Below, one piece after another: positions 50,189-59,137 of a stretch of 64,000 nt of DNA; within the stretch, counting starts at the first letter, position 1; each line of letters starts with the position of its first letter. Position numbers and translations under genes: made by a program. This stretch comes from an uncultured bacterium (GTDB lineage Bacteria; Cyanobacteriota; Vampirovibrionia; Gastranaerophilales; JAILCC01). Where the stretch lies: positions 37,336 through 101,335 of the forward strand of contig CASDUJ010000032.1 of NCBI GenBank assembly GCA_949283935.1, given 5' to 3'. The notes below the pieces were generated by a model. That model was not told where the DNA came from. It did not search any database and worked only from the letters and a program-made list of their open reading frames with translations.

Positions 50189-51223
50189 TTATTCCTCAAT
50201 AACTTTTATTGGATTTGAAAAAATCCAAGGTATATTTTTATGATAAACTTCAATTCTATATTTTCCTATATCCAACTTATCAAATTCTAAAATTTTTGTT
50301 TCGTTTTCATAAATTAAAACGCCATCTTTTATTAATCTTAAGGTAGCCTTTTTAGGTAATTTTGCAATAATTTTAGAATATCTACCTATCATAGCTATTT
50401 CTCCTTGATAAGTCTTTTTTTCCTTGTTATCAACATAAAATTCATAGTTAATTTTCGGAGAAATTTTACGATTTATTAGAGAACAATTTGCATTTTTAAA
50501 TGCGCAAAGAATTTGCTCTTTAGCTTTTTCGAAATTATTACTTAGCGGCTCATTAAGATAAACAATATTATTCAACGCATTAAAAAAATCGTAATAATCC
50601 GAAATTTTCACAAGAAATCCATGCCTGCCAATTCGGAAGCTATGTGCATCCAGACCACCTATAGCTGGAACAATATCACTTTTTGAATTATTTAGTCTAT
50701 CCCACCAAGCCAAAACATTTTTTGTAGGTCCTTTAGAAATTTTATGGCGATTAAAATATTGAAGCATTTTACTTTTTTTAATTGAATAATTATCAGTCCA
50801 ATCTGTTAGATAATTCCATATTTCAAGTCCATCAAATGTATCAATACTCCAATCTTCCCATCTAAGAGGTTTTTGTTTGTTTTCTCGGTGAATACTTTCA
50901 TCAGGATGTGCAACAAAACAAATTCCATTTTGTTTATGAACTTCCTCAATATAATTACGTTCACCAATTTCTTCGCTAATTTCTTCTTTTATTCCAAAAG
51001 CCAATAAATGATTAGAGTAACGCGGAGTAATTTCTGTTCCAGCAATAACACAAACTCCATATTGATATCCTTCGTGTATCATTGGCTTGAGAGTATTATG
51101 ATCAGTAAGAATTATCCATTTCAGACCTGCTTTTGCTGCCTGTTTAACAATAAAATCAACATCTTTTGAACCATCGGAATAGGTTGAATGAATATGTAAA
51201 GCACCTAAATAATTATGCTTCAA
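50189..51223 (-). CDS. PHP-domain metallohydrolase (CehA/McbA-like)
   Basis: A 344-residue PHP-fold phosphoesterase-type protein. Metal ligands appear in ALHIHSTYSDGSKD, ILTDHNTL, CFVAHPDE and AIGGLDAHS. The C-terminal 90 residues form a beta-rich domain. The PHP family hydrolyses phosphate esters, but the natural substrate of this group is unknown. It begins 1 base after deoC and its stop is 1 base before yjbQ, suggesting one transcript. The neighbourhood hints at nucleoside or sugar-phosphate handling, not proven. Confidence 0.85.
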   Translation of the reverse strand: MKHNYLGALHIHSTYSDGSKDVDFIVKQAAKAGLKWIILTDHNTLKPMIHEGYQYGVCVIAGTEITPRYSNHLLAFGIKEEISEEIGERNYIEEVHKQNGICFVAHPDESIHRENKQKPLRWEDWSIDTFDGLEIWNYLTDWTDNYSIKKSKMLQYFNRHKISKGPTKNVLAWWDRLNNSKSDIVPAIGGLDAHSFRIGRHGFLVKISDYYDFFNALNNIVYLNEPLSNNFEKAKEQILCAFKNANCSLINRKISPKINYEFYVDNKEKKTYQGEIAMIGRYSKIIAKLPKKATLRLIKDGVLIYENETKILEFDKLDIGKYRIEVYHKNIPWIFSNPIKVIEE

Positions 51224-51224
51224 T

Positions 51225-51881
51225 TTAAACTCCTTGCATTATTTGGACACCTGAACTTGTACCAAGTCTTGCCGCACCTGCTTCAATTAATTTTTTAGCA
51301 TCTTCGAAAGTTTTTATACCTCCTGATGCCTTAACCAATATATTATATTTTTGAGCTATTTCAAACATTAATTTTACATCTTCTACTTTTGCACCTAAAC
51401 CATTTTTTACAAAACCAGTAGAAGTTTTAACAAATTTAGCACCAGATACTCCGACCAAATGAACTGCTTTTGTTATTTCTTCTTTACTTAAAAGATCTGT
51501 TTCTATTATAACTTTAACAGGGTTGTCTTTAGAAGCCTTTACTACTTCTTGAATATCATTTAAAACATATGTATCATTTTCGTCTTTAAGGGCAGAAATA
51601 TTCATTACCATATCAATTTCATCAGCTCCATCTATTATAGCATTTTGAGCTTCTTGAGCTTTTATTAAAGATAAATTTGCACCCAAAGGAAATCCTACAA
51701 CAGTTACTACTTTTACGTTTGTACCTAGTAAAACTTTTTTTGCATATTTTACATTTATTGGATTGACACAAACTCCCAGAAAATTATAATCAATAGCTTC
51801 TCTCAATAATTTATCCAAATCTGCTTTTTTAGCATCAGGTTTTAATAAAGTATGTTCTACATATTTGTTAATATTATTCAT
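51225..51881 (-). CDS. deoC: deoxyribose-phosphate aldolase
   Basis: Splits 2-deoxyribose 5-phosphate to glyceraldehyde 3-phosphate and acetaldehyde. The 218-residue TIM-barrel protein has the lysine in VKVIIETDLL, the Schiff-base lysine in VKTSTGF, and VKASGGIKTFEDAKKLIEAGAARLGTSSG. Length is typical. It is the first gene of the deoC-PHP-yjbQ run and is divergent (58 bases) from the TPR protein gene. Confidence 0.96.
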   Translation of the reverse strand: MNNINKYVEHTLLKPDAKKADLDKLLREAIDYNFLGVCVNPINVKYAKKVLLGTNVKVVTVVGFPLGANLSLIKAQEAQNAIIDGADEIDMVMNISALKDENDTYVLNDIQEVVKASKDNPVKVIIETDLLSKEEITKAVHLVGVSGAKFVKTSTGFVKNGLGAKVEDVKLMFEIAQKYNILVKASGGIKTFEDAKKLIEAGAARLGTSSGVQIMQGV

Positions 51882-51939
51882 AATTCACCATCAATAGTCT
51901 ATAATATTAATTGTCTACAAAATAGAATATTGGTCAAAT

Positions 51940-53259
51940 ATGAAAAAATTTTTTACGGCATTTGTATTATCTTTTTTATTTGCTTCAAATTCATTTGCAG
52001 AAATTGAAACAGCTGAAACAATTTACGCAAAAGCATATGGAGCTTTGTACAAAAACAATATCAAAGAAGCAACTAAACTTTTTGAAAGAGGTCAAGAATT
52101 TTATCCGGATTGTGCTTTTTTATATGCAGGCATGGGGGATATATATTTAAAAGAAGGTAATTTTGATAAAGCTTTAGATTACTACACAATAGCTCAAAGA
52201 AAAAAATACGCATTGGATGTCTACAAAATAGACTTTTACAATGCATATTTGCAAAAAAATATGGAAGAAATCTCAAATGGTTTAAATCAACTAATTTCGG
52301 CAACAAAAAACTCAGACAATCCAATTTTATACAAAAACATAAAATACATAATGAATGAAAATTACGAAAAAACTAAACTAGTAACGGAACTTTATTTGAA
52401 CACACAAGATGAGGACTTAAACAAAGTAAACAATTACAAGATAGCCGGAAAAAAAGAAACAGCATTGAGAGGATACCTAAAATTACTAAACCAAAATCCT
52501 CAAAATTTCCAAGCAGCTAATAATGCCGGAGTAACATTATTCGAATTGAAAGACTACCAATTAGCCGAAAAATATTTAAAACAAGGTCTTGAACATAATC
52601 CGAATTCACCAATAATTTTAAACAATTTAGCAATAGTTGACTTATATCAAAAAGAATACAAAGAAATGGAAAATAATTTTGCTGCTGCTTTAAAAGCCAA
52701 AAGCGATTATTTACCAGCAATAAATAACAAAGCTATTGCTTATATACACAAGGGATTAGAATTTTACCAACCGGAAAATATTGATAGTATTTTGGATATT
52801 ATAAAAAAGAACAATGAAGATTATTTTGCAACAAGAACTTTAGCTAAAATTTATTTTATAAAAGGTGATTTCAAAAGTTCTTTTAACATATTAAAACCAC
52901 TAAATTCAACTTATAATTTTAAATTATATACTCAAAAGGCTTACAGTGCCTACAAAGCAAATAACACAGAAGAAGCTTTAAATTTAATAAACAAAGCAAT
53001 ATCACTATATTCAGATAATAGTATTGACTACGAACTAAGAGGTAGAATTTACTCCAAAATGAACAATTATACAGAAGCCGAAAACAATTTTAAAAAGGCA
53101 TTAGAAAAAGACAAAAAAAATTATTCTGTATATTATTACAAAGCACTTAATTTAAATACCTCAGGGAAAAAAGCCGAGGCTATAGAAACAATGAAAGAAT
53201 TTATTTCACTAAAAAAAGGAAATCCCAATACGACTCAAATAAAATTACTGTTTGATTAG
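51940..53259 (+). CDS. exported TPR-repeat protein
   Basis: A 439-residue protein with a signal peptide (MKKFFTAFVLSFLFASNSFAE) and roughly ten tetratricopeptide repeats, e.g. LYAGMGDIYLKEGNFDKALDYY, and AANNAGVTLFELKDYQLAEKYLKQGLEHNPN, and ELRGRIYSKMNNYTEAENNFKKALEKD. Repeats of this kind form protein-binding scaffolds, here in the periplasm or envelope. The partner is unknown. A 36-base gap leads to the next gene in the same direction, so it may share a transcript with 53296-56266. Confidence 0.88.
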   Translation: MKKFFTAFVLSFLFASNSFAEIETAETIYAKAYGALYKNNIKEATKLFERGQEFYPDCAFLYAGMGDIYLKEGNFDKALDYYTIAQRKKYALDVYKIDFYNAYLQKNMEEISNGLNQLISATKNSDNPILYKNIKYIMNENYEKTKLVTELYLNTQDEDLNKVNNYKIAGKKETALRGYLKLLNQNPQNFQAANNAGVTLFELKDYQLAEKYLKQGLEHNPNSPIILNNLAIVDLYQKEYKEMENNFAAALKAKSDYLPAINNKAIAYIHKGLEFYQPENIDSILDIIKKNNEDYFATRTLAKIYFIKGDFKSSFNILKPLNSTYNFKLYTQKAYSAYKANNTEEALNLINKAISLYSDNSIDYELRGRIYSKMNNYTEAENNFKKALEKDKKNYSVYYYKALNLNTSGKKAEAIETMKEFISLKKGNPNTTQIKLLFD

Positions 53260-53295
53260 TATTTTTGGTATAAAATAATTTCAAAAGGGAAAAAA

Positions 53296-53640
53296 ATGAC
53301 AGAAAAAAAATTTGAACGTTGGTACGATAAAGAAGAAGATTTATCTCTTGTAATGAAAGCATTAGAATTTGCAGACGATGATATTAAACTATCTATTGCG
53401 GCAGATTTAATTCAAATGGTAATGGCAAACAGAGACACAGAATCAACTGATGAATTTATCGAAGATATAAATGAAGAATACGTACCTGTCAGAAGGCGTT
53501 GGTACGATGAATTTGAAACAGTCCACTCCGCAGTTGAAATGCTGAAATATCTTGAGCCAGAAGAACGTGCTGCAACATTAAAAGAAGCCATTCGTTCAAT
53601 TATTTATTTCCAATCGCAGAAAATCAAAGGCAACGAATAA
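53296..53640 (+). CDS. hypothetical acidic protein with internal duplication
   Basis: A 114-residue protein built from two similar halves: ERWYDKEEDLSLVMKALEF near the start and RRWYDEFETVHSAVEMLKYL after about 70 residues, each followed by a helix (SIAADLIQMVMA and AATLKEAIRSIIYF). No membrane segment, no signal. Its stop overlaps the YitT start (TAATG), so it is translated with the YitT transporter-like gene. AAAGGGAAA precedes ATG. No family recognised. Confidence 0.65.
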   Translation: MTEKKFERWYDKEEDLSLVMKALEFADDDIKLSIAADLIQMVMANRDTESTDEFIEDINEEYVPVRRRWYDEFETVHSAVEMLKYLEPEERAATLKEAIRSIIYFQSQKIKGNE

Positions 53641-54554
53641 TGTTCAAAAAACACATAAAAGCTTCAACTGCAAATATTTGTAATTGCAAAAAAGAAAAGA
53701 TTCAAGTTATAAATACAAAATTAATTGTTAGACGTTTATTTTTTCTAACAATTGGAGCAGTAATTGTAGCTTTTGGGCTTGAAAACTTTTTAGTACCCAA
53801 TTCTATTGTAGATGGAGGTGTAGTAGGTATTTCTATTATGGTAAGTTATCTTACCAAATTACCTTTGGGAATTTTTACTTTTTTCCTAAATCTTCCATTT
53901 TTAGCTTTAGGATACAAACATCTTGGGAAAAAATTTGTATTTTTATCTTTGTATTCAAGCGCAATGCTTTCAATATTTGTAACTATTTTTCACAATACTC
54001 CAAATGTTACAGAAGATGTACTTTTAGCAGCAATTTTTGGTGGAATAACTGTAGGAATTGGAGTTGGATTAATTTTAAGAAACAATGGTTCATTAGATGG
54101 TACAGAAATTGTAGCTTTAGTTTTTGGAAAGAAAATTCCATTTTCTACAGGTGAAATTATTATGTTTATAAATATATTTATATTTGCAGCAGCTGCAATT
54201 GTTTTTAATGTAGAACAAGCCATGTATTCAATCCTTACATATTTTTTGATATACAAGTCAATAGATGTTGTTATGGAAGGAATTGATGAATCAAGAACAG
54301 TAATGGTAATAACAAAATGTCCCGACGAAATATCAAAAGTTATTTTGTACGAACTAAAAAGAGGAGTAACTTTTATAGATGGAAAAGGGGCATATACAGG
54401 AGAATATAAAAAGATTTTATATTGTGTAATAACAAGACTTGAAATAGCCAAACTAAAAGAAATTGTACATGAAATAGACCCAAAAGCTTTTATTGCAATC
54501 ACAAATGTACACGAAGTTGAAGGCGGACAAGTAAAAAAGAAATCAAGACACTAA
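53640..54554 (+). CDS. YitT family membrane protein
   Basis: A 304-residue membrane protein: N-terminal cytoplasmic part with CNCKKEK, then about five helices (LIVRRLFFLTIGAVIVAFGLENFLVPN...; GGITVGIGVGLILRNNGSLDGTEIVAL) of the YitT/DUF161 fold, and a C-terminal soluble DUF2179 domain (ITKCPDEISKVI, GVTFIDGKGAYTGEYKKILYCVI). The transported substrate is unknown. It is translationally coupled to the preceding gene and followed 15 bases later by yebC. Confidence 0.9.
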   Translation: MFKKHIKASTANICNCKKEKIQVINTKLIVRRLFFLTIGAVIVAFGLENFLVPNSIVDGGVVGISIMVSYLTKLPLGIFTFFLNLPFLALGYKHLGKKFVFLSLYSSAMLSIFVTIFHNTPNVTEDVLLAAIFGGITVGIGVGLILRNNGSLDGTEIVALVFGKKIPFSTGEIIMFINIFIFAAAAIVFNVEQAMYSILTYFLIYKSIDVVMEGIDESRTVMVITKCPDEISKVILYELKRGVTFIDGKGAYTGEYKKILYCVITRLEIAKLKEIVHEIDPKAFIAITNVHEVEGGQVKKKSRH

Positions 54555-54569
54555 GAAAAGGAAAATATC

Positions 54570-55319
54570 ATGTCAGGACATTCAAAATGGGCAACAATTA
54601 AAAGGAAAAAGGCAAAAGTAGATGCAGCAAAAGGAGTAGAATTCGCCAAATTTTCAAGAGAAATAATGGTAGCAACAAAACTAGGAGGACCTGATTTAAG
54701 CTCAAACTTTAGATTGAGAACAGCTGTAGACAAAGCAAAAGCAGCCGGTCTTCCTAATGATAACATCAAGAGGGCAATAGAAAAAGCTTCAGGAGCAGCT
54801 AACAACGAAAATTTTGAAGAAATCACATATGAAGGCTACGGACCTGGAGGAGTAGCAATTATTATTGAAGCACTAACAAATAACAGAAATCGAACAGCTG
54901 GAGATATTAGAAGTTATTTTAATAAAAACAATGGAAATTTAGGAGAAAATGGTTGTGTAGGTTGGATGTTTAAACAAGAAGGTGTTATATTAATAAACAA
55001 AGGAAACATAAATCAAGAAAATCTTTTTGAAACAGCAATAAATGCAGGTGCAACTGATTTTTCAGAAGAAGATGAAGAATATAAAATATCTACAGAACCA
55101 GCAGAACTACAAAAAGTATCAGAAGAACTGCAAAAAGCAGGTTACCAATTAAGTTCTTATGAAATAACAAGAACTCCTCAAAACTCAATTGAAATAAACA
55201 CAGAAGAAGATGCAAAATATTTGCTTCGTCTTTTAGATAGTATAGAAAATCATGATGATGTACAAAATGTTTATTCCAATTTTGATATGGACAGTGATTT
55301 ATACGAAAAATTAGCATAA
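54570..55319 (+). CDS. YebC/PmpR family transcriptional regulator
   Basis: A 249-residue YebC-family protein: MSGHSKWATIKRKKAKVDAAKG at the start, FAKFSREIMVATKLGGPDLSSNFRLR, NIKRAIEKASG, EGYGPGGVAIIIEALTDN-type TNNRNRTAGDIRSYFNKNNGNLG and FKQEGVILI. The family binds DNA or acts on stalled translation, depending on the subgroup. AAAGGAAAA precedes ATG. Its stop overlaps the start of the DUF3326 gene (TAATG). Confidence 0.95.
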   Translation: MSGHSKWATIKRKKAKVDAAKGVEFAKFSREIMVATKLGGPDLSSNFRLRTAVDKAKAAGLPNDNIKRAIEKASGAANNENFEEITYEGYGPGGVAIIIEALTNNRNRTAGDIRSYFNKNNGNLGENGCVGWMFKQEGVILINKGNINQENLFETAINAGATDFSEEDEEYKISTEPAELQKVSEELQKAGYQLSSYEITRTPQNSIEINTEEDAKYLLRLLDSIENHDDVQNVYSNFDMDSDLYEKLA

Positions 55320-56266
55320 TGAAAAAACTAGCATTTGTTGTCCCAACAGGAATAGGAGCTTCTATAGGTGGTTATGCAGGAGATGCAGGAGCATATGCAC
55401 GTAAATTGTCTGAAAAATATACCCTTATTGTTAATCCTAATGTAGTAAATGGAGCTTGTTTTTCTGCAATAAACGATAATATGTTATATGTTGAAGGTTA
55501 TGCTTTGGATTTATTTTTCAAAGAAGAAATTGTTTTAAGACCAAGCAAAAAAAATCAAATTGGGGTTATTTTTGACAGAGCAATACCTAAAGGCATTTTA
55601 AATGTTCATCTTAACACATTAGATGCAATAAAAGCTGTCTATGGAATAGAAACAAAATACAAAATAACTCAAGAAGATGTCGGAATAAAATTTTTAAAAG
55701 CACAAACTGGAATTTCTACAGGAAAAATTAAAAACATAAAAACTTTATATAAAAGTGCTCAAGACTTAATCGAGGAAGGATGTAATGCCCTTGCGCCGGT
55801 TTGTTTGTTTGAAGAAAGCGAGGATGAAGATTACGCAAATGCAAAAGGAATAGATATAGTTGGAGGAGTTGAGGCAATTATTTCGCATCTTTTAACCAAA
55901 AAATTTATGCTTCCTTGTGCGCATGCTCCAGCATTTGCAAATATTGAAATTACTCAAAAACGAATATCTGTAAAATCCTCAGCAGAATACATTACACCTA
56001 CATTTTTACCTTGTATAATTTTAGGATTATATAATGCGCCTCAATTAATACCACAAAATCAAAAAGTATCAACAGATTTGGGAGTAAAAGAATTATCAGG
56101 CATTTTAATGCCACACAATTCTCTTGGCTCAACACCAATATTCAAAAGTAACGAATTAGGAATTCCGATATATGCAATAAAAGAAAATTCGAGTATTTTG
56201 GATGTAACCAAAAATTCTTTAAAAATAGACAATATAATAGAAATTAATAAATATACAGATCTATAA
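55319..56266 (+). CDS. DUF3326 family protein
   Basis: A 315-residue cytosolic protein: FVVPTGIGASIGGYAGDAGAYA, NPNVVNGACFSAINDNMLYVEGYALDLFF, GVIFDRAIPKG, VGGVEAIISHLLTKKFMLPCAHAPAF and LTP-like SAEYITPTFLPCIILGL. DUF3326 proteins are common in cyanobacteria and plastid-bearing organisms; the function is unknown. Coupled to yebC by a TAATG overlap. A final stretch of about 80 residues has no motif I recognise. Confidence 0.85.
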   Translation: MKKLAFVVPTGIGASIGGYAGDAGAYARKLSEKYTLIVNPNVVNGACFSAINDNMLYVEGYALDLFFKEEIVLRPSKKNQIGVIFDRAIPKGILNVHLNTLDAIKAVYGIETKYKITQEDVGIKFLKAQTGISTGKIKNIKTLYKSAQDLIEEGCNALAPVCLFEESEDEDYANAKGIDIVGGVEAIISHLLTKKFMLPCAHAPAFANIEITQKRISVKSSAEYITPTFLPCIILGLYNAPQLIPQNQKVSTDLGVKELSGILMPHNSLGSTPIFKSNELGIPIYAIKENSSILDVTKNSLKIDNIIEINKYTDL

Positions 56267-56420
56267 AAGACAAAGTAAATTGTAAACTTTTTTAAAGCAA
56301 CTAGCAAATTAAAAAAATCACATATTTTAATAGAAGGTCAGATTATACGTAAATTAAACTATAGTAATTTTTTCTAAAACCTGATAAAATGGTTAGTAAT
56401 GCAAAATAGAGGGTAGTGTA

Positions 56421-56771
56421 ATGACTGAGGGAATGAGTTTAAGTAACATAAATCGCCCCGCAATAAATATGAATAATACAGAAGTTGGAAATAACCCGAA
56501 TGATAAAGCTTCAGGGGAAGAGTATTTTGACAGGCGTGGCCAGCAACAGGAACAAGAAGAATTTAGACAATCTCCATTTGTCGACAGATCGGCTCAATTA
56601 CGTGCAACTTTAAATTCTTTGGCTGCTCTTAATGCAGCAAGTGTAGTAAAAGCAAAAGATAAATACAAAAATAAACCAATAGAAAAAAATTCAGAACAAA
56701 AAATAGAAAAAATCTCTACCAGTAAAGATAATGAAAAAGAACAAAATGAAGAAAACGACAAAAATGAATAA
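56421..56771 (+). CDS. small charged hypothetical protein
   Basis: A 116-residue, hydrophilic protein with a Glu/Gln-rich middle (RRGQQQEQEEFRQS), a hydrophobic-leaning short helix (LRATLNSLAALNAASVVKAKD), and a Lys/Glu/Asn-rich tail. No signal peptide or membrane segment. GAGGGTAGTG-like ribosome site precedes ATG and a TAAAAT -10-like box lies about 35 bases upstream. A strong terminator follows. No family recognised. Confidence 0.6.
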   Translation: MTEGMSLSNINRPAINMNNTEVGNNPNDKASGEEYFDRRGQQQEQEEFRQSPFVDRSAQLRATLNSLAALNAASVVKAKDKYKNKPIEKNSEQKIEKISTSKDNEKEQNEENDKNE

Positions 56772-56780
56772 CAAAAATAA

Positions 56781-56815
56781 AAAACAGTAGTTAAAAATTT
56801 AACTACTGTTTTTTT
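56781..56815. terminator. bidirectional terminator before ctpA end
   Basis: A perfect 15-base stem AAAACAGTAGTTAAA/TTTAACTACTGTTTT with a 2-base loop and T-runs on both strands, between the convergent 116-residue gene and ctpA. Confidence 0.92.
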
Positions 56816-56830
56816 ATTTTTAACGAATTT

Positions 56831-58027
56831 TTATTGCCCAATTTTTTCCAAAATAATAGCTTGAGCTTTACTTAACTGTGGATCTTTTCCTTGAGCAATT
56901 TCTTCTTCTGTAATTTTCACTTCATAATCTGGAGTAATACCTTTTTTGTTAATATCAGTTCCATTTGGAGTTAAATATTTTTGGGTAGTTATATTTAATC
57001 CGCTTCCCCCTGGTAATTTATTAATTTCTTGAACCAGTCCCTTTCCAAAGGTTTTTTCTCCCACAAGCACGGCTCTTCCGTTATCTTTTAAAGCTCCACT
57101 TAAAATTTCGCTAGCACTAGCACTTCCTCCATTAATTAAAACAACTATTGGCTTTGTGGTAGTAACTCTTTTTGAAGCTCTTGTAGGTTCTTTGTAGCCA
57201 TCCCGGTCAACTGTGCTAACAATAGTTCCACCGCTTAAAAGCATATCTGATATAAATATAGCATTAGAAAGCAAACCTCCCGGATTTGAACGAAGATCAA
57301 TAATATAGCCAGATTTATCATTTAATTTTTCCAAAGCTGAAGCAAATTCTGCCGTAGTACCTTTGTTCATAAAAGTACTTAGTCTTATATATCCTACTCT
57401 GTTGTTTAGTCCAAATTGTTCTGGAGGATTGGTAGAAATAGCTTTTAATTGAATTTCCGCACGAGGAACATTATAAACTTTATCAACACCTGCTCTTCTA
57501 ATTAAAAGCTTTACACTTGTTCCTTCTTCGCCACGAATTTTATCGGCTGCATCTTTTACAGTCATTCCTTTTGTACTTACGTTATCTATTTCAACAATAT
57601 AATCATTTGCTTTTAAACCAGCTTTTGCAGCAGGAGTATCTTCTATAGGAGAAATTACAGTTAATTTTCCGTCTTTTACACTTATTTGAACCCCTATACC
57701 TTTCAAAGTTCCGCTAATAGCACTACCTTCTTCAGCAAATTCATCGGGAGGCAAAAATCTTGTATATGGATCATTTAGGCTCAAAAGCATGGTATCTATT
57801 GCAACATAAGCATCGGCTTCAGTTTGAAGAGAATCATCATATTTATGTCTCCATTTTTTCCAATCTTGACCATTGTTTTCTTGGTCTACATATTTTGAAT
57901 AAACTAATTTCCAAACTTCATCATACAAAGATTGAGGTGTGTAAGCATAAGCATCTGACCTAAATGTAAAAATAGAAACAATTAAAATTATTAATAAACA
58001 AAACTTTGAAAGACAACTTTTTTTCAT
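56831..58027 (-). CDS. ctpA: carboxy-terminal processing protease CtpA (S41)
   Basis: A periplasmic serine protease of family S41. The 398-residue protein has a signal peptide ending SDAYAY, an N-terminal helical part, a PDZ domain (SAISGTLKGIGVQI and AAKAGLKANDYIVEIDN, about 95-180), and the catalytic region YIDLRSNPGGLL, NGGSASASEILSGAL (serine) and GEKTFGKGLVQ (lysine). Start 58027 follows AAAGGAA; the upstream ORF extension was rejected. CtpA homologues in cyanobacteria mature proteins at the C-terminus; here it may act on envelope proteins. Confidence 0.94.
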   Translation of the reverse strand: MKKSCLSKFCLLIILIVSIFTFRSDAYAYTPQSLYDEVWKLVYSKYVDQENNGQDWKKWRHKYDDSLQTEADAYVAIDTMLLSLNDPYTRFLPPDEFAEEGSAISGTLKGIGVQISVKDGKLTVISPIEDTPAAKAGLKANDYIVEIDNVSTKGMTVKDAADKIRGEEGTSVKLLIRRAGVDKVYNVPRAEIQLKAISTNPPEQFGLNNRVGYIRLSTFMNKGTTAEFASALEKLNDKSGYIIDLRSNPGGLLSNAIFISDMLLSGGTIVSTVDRDGYKEPTRASKRVTTTKPIVVLINGGSASASEILSGALKDNGRAVLVGEKTFGKGLVQEINKLPGGSGLNITTQKYLTPNGTDINKKGITPDYEVKITEEEIAQGKDPQLSKAQAIILEKIGQ

Positions 58028-58096
58028 ATAATTATTCCTTTTAAACAATTTCTTAAAAACATATTAACACATGTCATTTTTTAATTTCCAACAATT

Positions 58097-59137
58097 TTAT
58101 GTTTTAAGTGCAATTTTTATAGCAAGTCCTTCTTCGTGAAGTTTTATAGCTTCATCGATATTTTTAATATTCATTTGATGAGTAATTAATTTTTTAACAT
58201 CTAATTTCTTTTCGCTTATAAGTCGTAAAGATTCTTTAACAAAAAGAGGAGTATGATGAAATACACTTATTACTTTTATTTCATCATAGTGTAATCTTCT
58301 TGTATCAATTTGAACTTTTGTTCCTGCTTTACATCCGCCAAAAAGATGTACAACCCCGCCTTTTCTTGTTAAAGAAAACATTCTTTCCCAAATTTCAGGA
58401 AGTCCAACAGCTTCAATAACAACATCCAATCCTTTTTTTTCTGGTGTCAAATCCTTAAATTGAAGTTCCGGGGTATCTGTTTTTGATAAATCAATTACAT
58501 AATCAGCTCCACCAAATTCTTGAGCTAATTTTAACTTTAAAGGATTTCTTCCAGCAGCAATAACAGTAGCTCCTTTAAGTTTAGCCATCTTTACAAACAT
58601 TAATCCAATAGGACCTATTCCAACAACCCCTACGGTCATTCCGGGTAAAATACCTGTTTTCTCTGCACCATGAACAACATTTGCCAGTGGTTCAACAAAA
58701 GCAGCTTCTGCAAATTCGACTCCATCAGGAATTTTATGCAAATTACATTTTACAATTCTTTCAGGAATTTTAATGTATTCAGCATAAGCACCGTTTAAAA
58801 ATTCAATATGTTCACATAAATTATATTCACCTATTTTGCAATAATAACATTGCATACAAGGAGCTGAATTAGCTGCTACAACTCTATCACCTACTTGAAA
58901 ATTTTTGACATTTTTTCCTTTTGCAGCAATTGTCCCTGCAAATTCATGCCCAAAACCTGACGGAATTTGTTTTATTAATACAGGATGCCCACGTTTGTAA
59001 GTCTTAATATCTGTGCCGCAAGTAAGTGCCGTATCAACTTTTACTAAAACTTCATTATCATTTATTTCAGGAATTTTTACTCGCTCATATTTTATATTTT
59101 TGGGACCATAAAACATTACAGCATTCATTTCAGACAT
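58097..59137 (-). CDS. zinc-dependent alcohol dehydrogenase family protein
   Basis: A 346-residue medium-chain dehydrogenase. Catalytic zinc: LTCGTDIKTY, GHEFAGTIAAKG and EPLANVVHGA; structural zinc: CMQCYYCKIGEYNLC. The nucleotide-binding motif is VGVVGIGPIGLMFVKMAK. It is directly adjacent (no gap) to a second dehydrogenase and 2 genes from nadA. The sugar or polyol it oxidises is unknown. Confidence 0.9.
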   Translation of the reverse strand: MSEMNAVMFYGPKNIKYERVKIPEINDNEVLVKVDTALTCGTDIKTYKRGHPVLIKQIPSGFGHEFAGTIAAKGKNVKNFQVGDRVVAANSAPCMQCYYCKIGEYNLCEHIEFLNGAYAEYIKIPERIVKCNLHKIPDGVEFAEAAFVEPLANVVHGAEKTGILPGMTVGVVGIGPIGLMFVKMAKLKGATVIAAGRNPLKLKLAQEFGGADYVIDLSKTDTPELQFKDLTPEKKGLDVVIEAVGLPEIWERMFSLTRKGGVVHLFGGCKAGTKVQIDTRRLHYDEIKVISVFHHTPLFVKESLRLISEKKLDVKKLITHQMNIKNIDEAIKLHEEGLAIKIALKT

